Shown here piece by piece: positions 1 through 12,670 of a stretch of 64,000 bases of DNA. The stretch is taken from positions 293,078,001 through 293,142,000 of the forward strand of contig NC_092341.1 of assembly GCF_046630445.1 (NCBI RefSeq). Reading direction: 5' to 3'. The stretch is from Rutidosis leptorrhynchoides (taxonomy: Eukaryota; Streptophyta; Magnoliopsida; Asterales; Asteraceae). Every line of letters starts with the position of its first letter. Within the stretch, counting starts at the first letter, position 1. Both the position numbers and the translations under genes were made by a program. Below the pieces are notes generated by a model. It saw nothing but the letters and a program-made list of their open reading frames with translations, was not told the origin of the DNA and searched no databases.

Positions 1-520
1 CCGTTGATGCCGGTGATGTTGCTGGTGCTTAGAGTATTGAGGTTTGCGATGTTGATGTTACTGGCGGTACTGGTTATGCTACTGGTGCTGCTGATGGTGT
101 TTGTAATCCTTGCACCATAATCTCCAAAACTGTAACGCGAGCGCGAAGTTCGTTAACTTATGTTAGTACAGCGGGATGATTGGTGGTTGGAGCGAGCGGA
201 TGAATAAGATTTGTAATATAGGATAATATATAATCGTGACGAGATACTCTGGAAATGAGAGAAAAAATGGTGTTTCGAATAGGTTCGCCGGTAAGTGCTT
301 CAGGTTCATCGCCAAGAGGTGATTGTGGTGGATGGAAGGGATCGCCTTCTTCTTGTCTCCAGTGATTTAGTATATTACGAACCCATCCCCAATTCATCCA
401 GAATAGATGATGGGAAATTGGTTGATCCATTCCGGTGACGCTGCTTTCGGAGCTCAGGTAGATATCCATATCCACATAGTTGTCGGAATCTGAAGAGTTC
501 GAACTGGTTGAGGGATCCAT
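1..520 (-). pseudogene. X-family small ORF, copy 1 (gag position), broken
   Basis: This is the first reading frame downstream of the primer site at 950-961, so it sits where gag normally lies. It starts at an ATG near 520 with an acidic, Ser/Asp-rich N-terminus. A conserved core follows (WGWVRNIL, WRQEEGDPFHPP, LTGEPIRNTIFSLISR). A stop falls near 158, but a coiled-coil-like stretch and a Pro/Thr/Ser-rich tail remain readable, with further stops, to the window edge. Related copies lie at 6824-7366 and 53994-54551, so this is the characteristic protein of the family. I see no zinc knuckle, protease or RT and I do not recognise the family. A divergent gag N-terminal region or a family-specific RNA-binding protein is possible. 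The rest of the element lies outside the window. Confidence 0.6.
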
Positions 521-949
521 CTCGTTTGATCAGGGGAATGAATTTTTTTTTTTTTTTTTTTTTGGTATGAAATAGATTATAGTTAGATTTGATATTATTC
601 GATACAAAATTTACATATGTATATATAATACCGAAATCCCATAAATTACGGAGAATCTTTGAAAAATGTTAGTCAAAGTTCACAGTAATAGATACGCTAA
701 AATATTAATTAGCAGATATGCTAAGATATGAATTCATCTATACACTATTATGCAATAAATGCAGGAAAACGCGTCTAGACTTAGGATGATAAGCAGGTAA
801 TTTCCTAAGGATGATAAGTAGATAATTTTCGACAAAATGATAAGTAAAAATTTTGACATGAAGACACGGTCGAAGTCCAGACTTACTAATGCATCTTAAT
901 GACAATCTGTTAGACACACTAATGCAAGACCTGGTTCGCTAAGACCACT

Positions 950-961
950 GCTCTGATACCA
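950..961 (-). other. Primer binding site, initiator tRNA-Met type (X1)
   Basis: On the minus strand this reads TGGTATCAGAGC, the standard plant primer site complementary to the 3' end of initiator tRNA-Met. It lies 2 bp from the LTR that begins at 964. It fixes the direction of X1: 5' LTR on the right, body running left out of the window. Confidence 0.85.
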
Positions 962-3563
962 ACTGAAAGGACCCGTTCATATATATTATAAACGATTCAC
1001 AATAGTTGATTACATTGCGAGGTATTTGACCTCTATATGATACATTTTACAAACATTGCATTCATTTTTAAAAGACAATCTTTCTTTCATCGAAAATTGA
1101 CAGGCATGCATACCATTTCATAATATCCACTATCTAACTATAAATTGATTTAATAATAATCTTTGATGAACTCAATGACTCGAATGCAACGTTCTTCGAA
1201 ATATGCTATGAAAGACTCCAAGTAATATCTTTAAAATGAGCAAATGCACATCGGAAGATTTCTTTAACACCTGAGAATAAACATGCTTTAAAGTGTCAAC
1301 CAAAAGGTTGGTGAGTTCATTAGTTTATCATAATCATTTATTTCCATCATTTTAATAGACCACAAGAATTTCATTTCCAGTTCTCATAAATATATGTCCC
1401 ATGCATAGAGACAAAAATAATCATTCATATGGTGAACACCTGGTAACCGACATTCACAATATGCATATAAGAATATCCCCATCATTCCGGGATCCTCCTT
1501 CGGACATGATATAAATTTCGAAGTACTAAAGCATCCGTTACTTTGGATGGGGCTTGTTGGGCCCGATAGATCTATCTTTAGAGTTCGCGTCAATTAGGGT
1601 GTCTATTCCCTAATTCTTAGATTACCAGACTTGATAAAAAGGGGCATATTCGATTTCGATAATTCAACCATATAATGTAGTTTAGATTACTTGTGTCTAT
1701 TTCGTAAAACATTTATAAAAAATTACGCATGTATTCTCAGCCCAAAAATATAAAGGGTAAAAAGGCAAATGAAACTCACCATACTGTATTTTGTAGTAAA
1801 AATACATATAACATCATTGAACAAATGTAAGGTTGGCCTCGGATTCACGAACCTATATTAATTATATATATTTATATATTGGTCAATATTTATCTAACAA
1901 ATTAAGTCAAGTCATAGTGTACCACAATCCTAATGCTCGAGTCTGACTCAACAGTATAGTAACATGTTATATTACTCATGCTCAGTTAAAATTCTAGTAA
2001 AAGGTGACGTGTGAAACAACGTAACACAAATGGTTTCATTATCATAAAATAGTATTTTAGTTTTTAGAGAAAGTCAACACAAAAAAATTAACTGAAAAGT
2101 TAACGGGAAAAGTCAAAGTTCAAAGTTAAAAGTCCAAGGTTAAAGTAAAAACGAGGTCGCATGCAAAAATACAATAACTTATACAAAAATGATTTTTTTT
2201 TTTGGTCAAACATGACTAAACGGCCACTTCAGCGATTTTTAGAAAAATTATCGGAGCTCCGATTGATAAACGGCCAAAGATAAAAGTTACACATTACCAA
2301 AAAGATTAAGCATAAATGTTACAGAAATAAACTAAACCTAGACAACTCGTAGTTGCCAACGCGGTTTCGGCGTTTCAAAGTTAATTTTTCAGCTTTAATA
2401 AATTTACAAAAGTGACCGAGTAGCCTACTTTGGAGATTTTTAAAAAATTCCTCGAAACTCGGATTGACAAACGGTCAAATCCTGCAAATTTTCGTTACCA
2501 CAAAGATATAACATGATTTTTGGCTAAAGTAAACACACATCAGGCCGACCATGACAACTGCTACAAAACTGACATTTTTAAATAAAAAGTTTCAGCTCTT
2601 TTCAGAATTTTAAAATGTGACCAAACAGTCAACTTTGACGATTTTTAGAAAAATTGTCGAGACTCGAATTGACAAACGGCCAGATTCATTTGTTAGACCT
2701 TACAGCAAAGAATTCAGTGGTATTTTTTCTTAAATCTGAAACAACGCAGACCAGCGAGAATTTCAGTTCCCTTTTCGACATTTCATCAAAATTTGCAAAA
2801 CTTCTTTTGTCCATAACTTGACAACCGTTCAACGAAACGAGACGTGCTTTATATGAAAATTCATCTACTCGACGAGTAGGATCTAAATAACCACTTTTTA
2901 TAACCCAGAAAATTAGTTCACTAATTATCATCAGCAATTTTAATTACGAAATTAATTATACAATTCGTTTATTTCATAACTTTCTAACCGTTCATCGAAT
3001 CCATTCGATATCTAAATGAAAAGTTCGTAATTTTTCGCTAGCTTTCCAAAGACATGCATATCTTATATCTTATCTCAACCGCAGATGTAATTAATTCAAG
3101 ATTCAACATAACCTATCTAAGGGCAATATCAAAAGTACAAGCATGCATAATCCTATTTTCTCGAGCACTAGTCAGGGATACACTATCAGTATGTAAAAAT
3201 TAAATTATGAGTACTCACGTATCAATATTGAGATTCAATATTGCAGAAAAGGTACGTAAACGCAACGGAGATGATCAATACTAGATTGACCTCACGAGCA
3301 TAACTCCCGAACATTACCCATAACCTCCATAGCTATAACCCATAATTTCATTAGCTCTATCCCATTCATAAAACCCGTTTTGAAAACACGCGAGCAGAAC
3401 CCCGTCGTAGTATTTTATGTATAATACTAATAATAATAACCTTAATACTACTAATTAAGATTAATAACAATATTAATCTTAATATTAATATTAATTCTAA
3501 TAATAATAATAATGATAATTAAAATTATATATAGAGAGAGTAAAGGGATGCGAAAGACAGAAT

Positions 3564-3593
3564 GCAAATGAATCTAAATAAGAGTTCATTTGC
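3564..3593. repeat. Short inverted repeat in the LTR promoter region
   Basis: GCAAATGAA at 3564-3572 is answered by its exact complement TTCATTTGC at 3585-3593; the two starts are 21 bp apart. It lies beside the TAA-rich stretch, the slot where the related X3 LTR carries its twin palindromes. A short inverted repeat in A+T-rich DNA could be chance. Confidence 0.4.
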
Positions 3594-3877
3594 TTAAATA
3601 ATATGTGGCCTCACTTTACTTTACTTTCCAGCTGGTATCCAATTCACAATCTTGCCGACACTTCGTAATTCATATTCATATCATATGTATTACATAGGTT
3701 TAATATTATTTAATATTTAATATATTTAATCTTTAGAATTAATTAAATATTATATTATATTTACGCTCATGGTAAAAATATAATTTTTACAAAAACGACA
3801 CGGTCGTGGTCTCACGACTCATGTACCACTTTCGGTTTTTCGAGCGCACTTTCGTACGTCTAGAAAACTAGCCTTTT

Positions 3878-4193
3878 ACGTTACGCGACGCGTACCTTTA
3901 ATAATAATTTGACTTATTTATCAAAAATTTACCTTATGAAAAATGTAACTTATAAAATTGAGCGTTGTGGTCATTTCCTTCTATAAATCAAAGTCTCGTT
4001 GTTTGTCAAAATATTTTATTTTAAATTAAACGTTTTGTGACATGTACCTTTATTAATAACTAGACTTAAGTTAACTAAAAACTAACCCACTCAAAGTGTA
4101 ACTTAATCTTTTGAGTGTTTTGGTCATTTCCTTTTATAATTCATAATCTTGTTATTTATCAAAGCCTATTTATTAATATTAGTTTAAAATCAA
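3878..4193. repeat. Diverged tandem duplication inside the X1/X2 LTR
   Basis: Two units, about 3878-4029 and 4030-4193, share the same order of blocks: ACGTT..GYGACRYGTACCTTTA, a run containing TGTAACTTA, then TGGTCATTTCCTTYTATAA. A third copy begins with AACGTTTTATGAC near 4193 and stops. The duplication helps explain why this LTR is longer than the one in X3. Confidence 0.55.
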
Positions 4194-6428
4194 AACGTTT
4201 TATGACTAATTTAAAATATATAATTAAAATTTATCTAATAACATACTAGTTAACTTTTCAAAACCAATTATATTTCAAAGTTTGTTTTATAATCGTTTAG
4301 AAAATATTATAACACGTTTTGTTTATTCTTTAAGGCTTTAAATAGATCCAATTTCTTTATGCACTAACGTTTTTAAATATCAACCGCATCACTAAGAGAG
4401 TGTTACTATCGTGTGCTTAATGAATCTAGAAAACATATATTCTAAATACAAGTCACAGGGTTTCTATATATATAACTAATAATCGAAATACCAACATACG
4501 TTATTTAAATAAATATATTTTAATAACCAGTTCTAATATATCGAAAAACGTTTTCACACGTTTGAAAATAGATCAATCAATGTATTATGAAATTCAATTC
4601 TCCACTAACTTTTGTCTAACTCTCGATAAATGACACCTTGTTCTTATTTGAAGATCACTTCACCATTATTTCCGAATACCGTTAAAAGTAAGAGTTCTCT
4701 AATTCAAAGTGGACCTCATAACAGAGACTCGTAATCCTAATTCAATGTATTTGATGATTCAATCATTTGTTATTATCTTTTAATCTCGTCAATTAACTTA
4801 CCTCGTACAAATACGTTCATGTAAAGTATTATTCATTCAATACCTTGATAGCATTTCCAAATTCATAAAATAGATCTCCTAGCTTATTTTCATATTAACT
4901 AATCCGTTCAATGTTTCATTAATATAACTCAATTTAATAATCATACATATGTATACGTATATCTAATTAATTACACATAATTGTTCGTGAATCGTTAGGC
5001 ATGGTCAACTGGTAATGGATATAGATTTCAAAATCTTTGAGCTTTTTCAACATTCCGAGTATTGATTCGTAGACTGGGTGCTTTTCAGAATTTCAAAATG
5101 AAAGATCATAATTCTAAGAGGTAAATGTTATATGTATACATATAACTGCTGATGTAGAAACGCTGCAAGATTCGAAATACTGATCAATGCTTCTCGGTAT
5201 TTGGTATGGCAACTATCGTTACAAGATGCGGATAGGGTTTCGATAATTATAATGATTTTTCGGAAAGTCAAAGATCAACGAAGTTGTTGGTAAGTTTACT
5301 GCTAATGTGGTGAGATATAAACGGTTTCTCCGGTAACGATGATGAATAAGGCAATCATATATCAAAGTTATAATAAGGTTGATTCGAATGAAAATTCGAA
5401 TTTGGTTTGCTGGAGCTGTGACAAAATTGTCTAATTTGGAAAAGATTTGCAATGTGATATACGGTAATAACAATGTCAAAGGAGCTAGCACAGGTACGTG
5501 TTAAACGTTTGCTCAGGTTTCGAGTATTTTCAGGTGCATAACTATATGCATCAATATTTTCTTCCGTAGATGAAATGCAGTTGGTTCATCCTCTCGATTG
5601 AGGTGTTTTTAAGAATCATGAAAGGTTTCAACGCAGATTGGAATCATCAAGATACAAATGAGGTTTAAGATGAAATCAAGTGGAAAACTTGAAGAAATGT
5701 TTAGTTTAATATGTTATAATCAATATTTTAATTCATTTTAATTGTCCAATGTCATTAGTCATAGTTAGGAGTCCACAATTAGTAATCCAACAATTTATAT
5801 ATAGTTTAATATATAATATTCGAATTAATTAATATGTGTCGTGACCCGTTATATACATGTCTCAGACTCGATCACAACTCAAAGTATATATATTATTATA
5901 GAATCAACCTCAACCCTGTATAGAGAACTCGATCATTACTGCATATAGAGTGTCTATGGTTATTCTAAATAATATATATAGATGATGTCGATATGATATG
6001 TCAAAACCTTGTATACGTGTCCCGATATTTAAAGTGCGTAAAATAAATAACAGAAATTAAATGATGATAAATAAAATTGCGAGAATTAAAATTGCGATAA
6101 ATAAATTGCGATAAATAACATGTAATAAGGAATTAACAGTTAGCTAGGAACAGTTAGCTAGGATTTTGTTAGCGTGGATTCTTAACAAAATTTCTCATAG
6201 TTAATTTATTTGTTTCTAACAAATTTTATTTTTGTCTAATGTTTTCTTCATTATGCCACTTGTTGGATTCTGATAAGTCAAAATCCAAATATGAAATTGA
6301 ATGAAAATGGTTATTCTGTGGTGAACGAATTCGTATATCTGTGGATGTAAATAGGATAGTAAATGACTGTTGAATCAGATTGGAAAAATGTACAATGTAA
6401 CTTATTAATGTGAAATCTAAATATTTCT

Positions 6429-6664
6429 CGGGTATTACCTACCCGTTAAAATATTTTCACGATTAACAATTTGTACAAAAGAATTTTTAATTACAATCTT
6501 TATGAAAATATACTTACATATATATTTTCTTCAGATGTAATCATGGATTTATAGATATCGATTGTTAAATCGTTGGTGAAAGATGTGAATGATAACATAT
6601 GTGAGTTAATTATGATAGAAGCCCTTTAAAGCTCCTTTTATCTTTCTCGGGTATTACCTACCCG
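6429..6664 (-). repeat. Two copies of a hairpin motif resembling the element's polypurine end
   Basis: CGGGTATTACCTACCCG occurs at 6429-6445 and again at 6648-6664. Each is followed by GTTAAAA and a similar stretch containing 'aaaagaatttttattac'. The motif is self-complementary (CGGGTA..TACCCG). The same motif is at 53345-53361 in X3, a decayed copy is near 53836, and a related string lies beside the X3 3' LTR at 51129. On the minus strand it is purine-rich (AACGGGTAGGTAA). Confidence 0.6.
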
Positions 6665-6823
6665 TTAAAAATTCACACGTCATAGTTAATATGAAAAGAA
6701 TTTTTATTACGATCTCGAGATATACATAAATATATATACATATATCTTTTAATCGTGAACAGAAAGTAATGAATTAATATTTCATAATTCATCATTCTCG
6801 GTACTCTTCGGTGTCTGTGGTGC

Positions 6824-7366
6824 TTACGGAGCTTGTGGTGATGATGTTGGTGCTGGTGGTGTTGCTGTTGGTGTTGGTACTACTTGTGGTACCTGCGTAG
6901 TAGATGCGAGCCTAGCTTCTAAATCGAACACCGTCACCTCCAGGGTTTCTATTTTACGCTCGAGTCTATGAATTAGTTCTACCCATTCTTCCGTAAGGTT
7001 TGTCAATTCTTAATATGTAATTCGAAGTCTTATAATTTCTTCTAATAATTCTATCTGATTAGAATTCGGGAGTAGAGGACGAATACTATCTTTAACAACA
7101 TCAAGTCGACCTTCGAGGCGGAAAATCCGTGCAAAAAGGGTGAAAACGGTATTGCGAACAGGTTCGTCGGTAAGCGGATCGAGCACTCCGACGTTAGGTG
7201 GTAAGTTCGGCTCATGATATGGAGTACCTTCTTCATTTCTCCATATGGTAAGTATCTCGCAAACCCATCCCCACTTTCTAAAGAAATCACGGTAGTTGAT
7301 CGGTTGGAGCGCTCCCATCATGCTGTCTTCGGAGTCAGAAGAACTTGGTCGATTCGTAGAGGCCAT
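6824..7366 (-). pseudogene. X-family small ORF, copy 2
   Basis: A frame of about 181 codons begins at the ATG near 7366. It is interrupted by one in-frame TAA at 7007-7009 and ends in a Pro/Thr/Ser-rich tail. It shares with the other copies an N-terminal Ser/Asp-rich segment, the core WGWVCEILTIWRNEEGTPYH, and L.DEPVRNTVFTLFAR. After the stop comes a heptad-like stretch (LIHRLERKIETLEVTVFDLEA) typical of a coiled coil. It lies 386 bp downstream of the X2 primer site. Its sequence has drifted far from copies 1 and 3 while the core is kept, which suggests past selection on the protein. Function unknown; there is no zinc knuckle or enzyme motif. Confidence 0.65.
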
Positions 7367-7751
7367 CTTACGCGATCACAGAAAACATTTTTGGTATGAA
7401 GAGTTGGATGGTATCCTCAATGCATAATATGCATAGATATATATAGTACCAGGATCCCTTAAATTACGGAGAAATTTACGGGAGATATCAGGCAAAGTTT
7501 ACCGTAATAGATACGCTAAGATATGAATTTGTCTATACACTATCTATACAATAAAGGTAGTAGGACGTGTCTAGACTTAAGAATGATAAGCAGGTAATTT
7601 TCCACTAGGAATGATAAGCAGATGATTTTTGACTAGAAACGATAAGCAAAACTTTTGACATGCAGACACGGTCGAAGTCCAGACTCACTAATGCATCTAA
7701 ACAACTATCAATTAGACACACTAATGCAATACCTGGTTCGCTAAGACCACC

Positions 7752-7763
7752 GCTCTGATACCA
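7752..7763 (-). other. Primer binding site, initiator tRNA-Met type (X2)
   Basis: The minus strand reads TGGTATCAGAGC. It is 2 bp from the LTR that starts at 7766 and sets the X2 direction as minus. Confidence 0.85.
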
Positions 7764-8789
7764 CCTATAACGACCCGTCCTAATCCATCTGGACAAATAC
7801 ATTAAATTTGGTTACATCGCGAGGTACTTGACCTCTATATGATACATTTTACAAATATTGCATTCGTTTTTAAAAGACAAACTTTTATTTCATCGACAGT
7901 TGACGGCATGCATATCATTTCATAATATATCCAACTATGAATAACTTAAATGTAATCTTGTTGAACTCAACGACTCGAATGCAACGTCTTTTGAAATATT
8001 TCATGAATGACTCCAAGTAAGATCTCTAAAATGAGCAAATGCACAGCGGAAGATTTCTTTCATACCTGAGAATAAACATGCTTTCAAGTGTCAACCAAAA
8101 GGTTGGTGAGTTCATAAGTTTATTGTAAACATTCATTTCCATCATTTTAATAGACCACAAGATTTCATTTATTCAATAATCATACACTCGCAAGTGTTTA
8201 AAATTTATTCATAAGGATTGAACACCTGGTAACCGACATTAACAAAATGCATCTAGAATATCCCCAAACATATAAACATCGAAGTACTAAAGCAGTTCAA
8301 ATTCTCTGACTGGGGCGTGTCAAAGCCCATAGATCTATCTTTAGGATTCGTGTCAATTGGTGGCAATTATATGATAATAAACACCAATTCTTAGGCTACC
8401 AAGTTCAACAAGGGCGATATCCGGTATAACAATTCAACCATAGAATGTAGTTTTGATTACTTGTGTCTATTTCGTAAAACATTTATAAAAGCAGCGCATG
8501 TATTCTCAGTCCCAAAAATATATATTGCAAAAGCATTTAGAAAAGGAGCAAATGAAACTCACGATACTGTATTTTGTAGTAAAAATACATATGACGGCAT
8601 TGAACAAGTGTAGGGTTGGCCTCGGATTCATAAACCTATATCATTTGCATTTCTATTATAACATATAATAGAAATATCATAATTTCATTTATTAATATAT
8701 ATTATTTATATATTTTTTTGTAGTTATATAAGATTTATACTAGATTTCATTTAAGAACATATATTTTATGTTATATCTTAAATTATATG

Positions 8790-8790
<1 letters not shown>

Positions 8791-8879
<89 letters not shown>
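8791..8879. repeat. (TA)n microsatellite
   Basis: An almost pure TA run inside the X2 LTR. The Ile/Tyr reading frame across it is an artefact. Confidence 0.95.
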
Positions 8880-8883
<4 letters not shown>

Positions 8884-9381
8884 GATTATATTAAAAATAC
8901 CTAATTTGTTGTATGTAAGTTTTTATATAAGTAAAGTTAATATGATTTATATATAGTTATATGGAATATTGATATAATTGTAGTATATGTAATAATTATG
9001 TTTTATGTACAAAGTATTTATTTGTAAAAAAAATTATAGTTTTGATATTAATGATTTACTAATAATAGTCCTACTAATAATAACCTTATTACTAACGATA
9101 ATACTAATAATAAAAATGATAATGAGAATACATATGTTAATAATGATTCTAATAATACTAATAAGTACATAATGATACTAATACTAATATGAGTAATAAT
9201 GAGTAATAGTTTGTGTTATTTTGGTAATAATAATAATCCTAATCATAATAATAGTAATAATACATATATTAGTAACAATAATAATGATAAAAATTATAAT
9301 TTTAGTAACAATAACAATAATAATGATAATAATAATTTTGGTAATGAAATCTACCTTCCAAAGCTTTTCTAAAAAAAAAAA

Positions 9382-9453
9382 ACATGTCCCGAACAGGGCT
9401 CGAACCCAAGACCTCTCGCTCACCCACAAACATACTTAACCATTCTGCCATAT
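9382..9453 (-). other. tRNA-like segment with pol III A and B boxes (decayed tRNA or SINE head)
   Basis: On the minus strand, TGGCAGAATGG (9440-9450) fits the pol III A box. GGGTTCGAGCCC (9396-9407) is a perfect B box within a T-arm-like stretch, followed by TGTTCGGGACATG and a run of T. Spacing and order fit a tRNA or tRNA-derived SINE. I could not find a convincing anticodon arm and acceptor stem, so I do not call a functional tRNA. It lies in the LTR slot where X3 carries the twin palindromes. Confidence 0.5.
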
Positions 9454-10741
9454 CAGTTTTTCTGATTTATATTGTAACCCAAACATATATATCTATTATC
9501 TCTTAAAGCCTAGTTCATTATCTTCTTCACCACATATAAAATCAAACGAAGGCAAATTAACAACAATAATCGAAAGGGTTTTGAACTTAGGATTTATAAA
9601 CAACATGAAACAAAAAATTAAAGTGTTCTTGAAATAAAAAAAATTCAAAAAAAAAACTGCATTGAGCTTACTGCTGCGGCTCGTAACATTTTAAAAAAAT
9701 AATGTTTTTCCATTTCGAATACGTTTTGGACAATTCTTACAACACGAATTTAGTTTCAAATCATTCGTAAAAACTATTGGAATCGTCAATTGAACTTAAA
9801 ACACCAAAACAAGCTCTAATTTCTCCAAGAACAAAACAGTTGACTTTTGACAATTTAACTTTGACTCGCAAATTCGAATTCGTTATCAAGAATTGAAACT
9901 TGAGATTTTACTAGAAGTTTGAGTAAAAGATTCCTAACTACTCTGCATTATTAGTTTTTGAAATTTGTTTAGAATTCAAGTTTTTGTATTTCACTGTCAA
10001 GAACACATGAACTCAAAAATTGATTTTGAATTTAAGAATGTTATAGATTATGATTAAAACATGAATTGTGTTGAAAATTATTCCTTTAATCTTTATGGAT
10101 CATCAAATTAACTGGAAACATCAAAACAAACTCGAATTTGATTCAAAAATACTTAGTTGACTTTTAAAACCCAAAACTTTGACTCTCAAATTAGAGATTA
10201 ATAGAAAGAATTGAGGATTGAAAACTTACAGATAGTATAGATAGATGATTCCTAACAATACTGTATTATTACATTTTGAAAATTTATTCAAAATCAAAAT
10301 ATGATGAAAAAGATGAAGAATAGAGGATACGAGCTTATTTCTTGATTTCTGGTTAATATTCTCTAACACTAATGTAGTGTAACATGTATATAATGAATAA
10401 TCTCTGTTTTGAATTGTGATTGAAAATGATTTGTAACAAACTGGAGACAAAAACCAAAAATCAAATACAGTGTTGATGGTTACCTGCAACTGCATTTGAT
10501 TCCTTGTAAATTAATTTAATAAATATTAATAGTAATGTACTAATAATATTAATAATAATTATATTAATAATAATTCTTAAAAATAAATAAATACTAGTAA
10601 TAATATTATGAAAATGATAATAAAAAAATAAGAATTCATTTAAATTATATAAAAAATTAATCTTAATTATTTTCATAATTCTTATAATATTGATAATGAT
10701 AATACTGTTGGTGTTAATAATAATAAATTGTATTATTTTCT

Positions 10742-10780
<39 letters not shown>

Positions 10781-11042
10781 TATAATAATAATAATGCCTT
10801 TTTAAAACAATAACAACAACATTAATATCCTAAATCACATGTATTAACTTTTATATGTAATAATAATAATATTCATATTACTGAGATTAATAATAATACT
10901 TATTTTTAATAAAAGTAATAATAACCTTGTTAATATAATAACTATATTTTAACTTGTAGTAAGATTTTATATGTTATCTTTATATTTCATTAATCATGTC
11001 TTATTTATTTTATATAATAATCTATTTGAATATATATATATG

Positions 11043-11073
<31 letters not shown>

Positions 11074-11228
11074 TACAATATGCATATAATATCAATTATT
11101 TATAGAATTCATATATATATAGCTTCATTTAAATAATAGATTAATTATTTTGTATACTACTTTACATTTTCAATTCCAAATGATTATTTTGTATTTTATT
11201 AATTCAACTTAATATGTACACTTATATT

Positions 11229-11238
11229 TATATATATA

Positions 11239-11320
<82 letters not shown>

Positions 11321-11326
11321 CATATT
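11229..11326. repeat. (TA)n/(TG)n microsatellite
   Basis: A TA run with a short TG segment and TACA interruptions near the right end of the X2 LTR. Confidence 0.95.
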
Positions 11327-11524
11327 TATTTACACCCAATTGTTTGTGAATCGTCGGTAATGGTCGAAGGTAATTGAATACATGAACATAGTTCCAAAAT
11401 TTTCGAGACTCAACATTATAGGCTTTGCTTATCGTGTAGAAATCAGATAAAGATTAAGTTTAAATTTGGTCGGAAATTTCCGGGTCGTCACACCCTCCCA
11501 TCTTGGGCCCAGTTTTATGACATC

Positions 11525-12670
11525 TTACTGTCGGCTAGCCTCGTTGCTACGTAACACCAAGTCGTTTAACTGAAAGTCCAGTGGCTTGAATTTTTTGTCA
11601 TAGTGGTTTGCGATTTTTTGCTTTTTTTTGGCTTGCCGGATATGTGCAATCGTTCGTCGTTCTTCTAGAGCATCCAAGTTTTCTCGCAATGCTTCATCGT
11701 TTTGTTGTTCATCAAATGTTGTTATTCGGTTTGTTGGGACAAGCACCTCAGCCGGGATAACCGCTTCGGGGCCGTACACCAAGCTGAAAGGTGTTTCGTT
11801 CGTACTGTCTTTTGGTGTTGTCTGGTGTGCCCATAGTACATGTTGGAGCTCGTCCACCCATCCTTGCTGGCATTTACCTAGTCTTGCTTTTATCCCGGAC
11901 ACGATGTCTCTATTAGTGACCTCTACTTGTCCGTTGGCATGTGGGTAGGCCACAGAAGTAAATGACTGTTGAATGCCCATGTCCGCACACCAGTCCTTAA
12001 ATGGATTGTGTGCAAACTGTGTGCCGTTGTCGCTGACTATCTCCCGTGGTAAACCAAAATGACAGAAAATATCCTCCCATACAAAGGTTAAGATTTTTCG
12101 TCCCGTGATCATGCTTAACGGTTTTGCCTCGACCCATTTTGTAAAGTAGTCGATTGCGACTACTAGGAATTTGACATTTCCGACACCTCTTAGGAATGGG
12201 ACGAAAATGTCGATCCCCCATTTGCAGAACGGCCAAGCTGCATGTATAGGAATCATGTTATGGCGAGGGGATCTGTTGACGGGAGCGTGTATTTGACATG
12301 CCTCATAGTTTACGATCAGGTCATATGTGTCCCGGTACATGTGTGGCCAGAAATAACCCATTCTCTTGATTCTGCTAACTATCAGTCGGTAGCCAGAATG
12401 TGTGGAGCAGGCTCCTTCGTGCATTTCTTGTATGATCTCTTTGGCCTGCGCTGGGCCAACGCATCTTAAGTAAGGCTCCTTCATTCGTATCCTGCGGGCT
12501 TGTAGTTTGTCCTCCGGGAGTGTACCATCAGCGAGGTATTTTATGAAAGGTGTCATCCAACACTCTTCCTTCGTCGTGATTGTTGCCATGAGAGTATTCT
12601 TCGGTTGACTTTCTTTCCAGTACTTCAACCATAATCTTTTTGGTGAAGTGGTCATATAGCAGAGAGGCAA
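11525..12670 (-). pseudogene. Tat A integrase, C-terminus truncated
   Basis: The frame carries the zinc-binding region (H..EGACSTH ... EACQ) and a catalytic core with WGIDIF, VSDNGTQF and GQVEVTNR; the last Asp and Glu are 35 residues apart, the normal D,D-35-E spacing. The first Cys of the zinc motif is Tyr here (VNYEAC), while copy B has VNCEAC. The frame ends in the C-terminal region at a TAA near 11525, and the remaining C-terminus is replaced by the X2 LTR from 11493. The protein would insert element cDNA into host DNA, but this copy is dead. Confidence 0.85.

Larger units (their letters stand above)
964..5040 (-). mobile_element. Long LTR shared by X1 (as 5' LTR) and X2 (as 3' LTR), right end lost
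   Basis: The segment begins TGAAAGGACCCG next to the X1 primer site. It matches the LTRs at 7766-11492 and 48842-51128 in blocks, including the 'gaggtatttgacctctatatga' region near 1020 and the block with 'ggttggtgagttcat' near 1310. Similarity to the X3 LTR end continues to about 5040, then jumps into sequence matching X3 internal DNA near 52710. The true LTR end, the polypurine tract and about 1.5 kb of internal DNA are therefore deleted. It contains no coding ORF. It is very A+T-rich, with TAA-type repeats near 3420-3530. Confidence 0.7.
5041..7751 (-). mobile_element. Internal region of X2, mostly non-coding
   Basis: The stretch matches X3 internal sequence from about 52710 to 54920 in the same order; examples are 'tatgtatacatataactg' near 5132 and 'gttgttggtaagtttactgc' near 5282. 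Apart from the ORF at 6824-7366 I see no coding sequence and no pol. The A+T-rich stretch 5500-6420 holds only unstructured repeat sequence. Confidence 0.6.
7766..11492 (-). mobile_element. X2 5' LTR, about 3.7 kb
   Basis: The left end is TATAACGACCCG (the expected TG has decayed to TA) beside the primer site. The right end is CGGGTCGTCACA, matching the X3 LTR end. The ends form the inverted pair CGACCCG/CGGGTCG. The right end abuts Tat integrase sequence, so X2 inserted into Tat A; CCCTC at 11493-11497 is a possible target duplication whose partner lies outside the window. It is longer than the X3 LTR because of A+T-rich expansions, (TA)n runs and extra DNA at about 9470-11000. No coding ORF is supported. 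Confidence 0.75.

Noticed and set aside
8768..8956. Open frame of alternating Ile and Tyr
   Set aside because: It is translation of a (TA)n run; the same holds for 22692-22913.
9221..9439. Ile-rich frames on both strands
   Set aside because: Caused by AAT/TAA microsatellite sequence, as also at 50007-50262 and 56100-56376.
9382..9453. Functional tRNA gene
   Set aside because: B box is perfect but I could not find a full cloverleaf with anticodon and acceptor stem.
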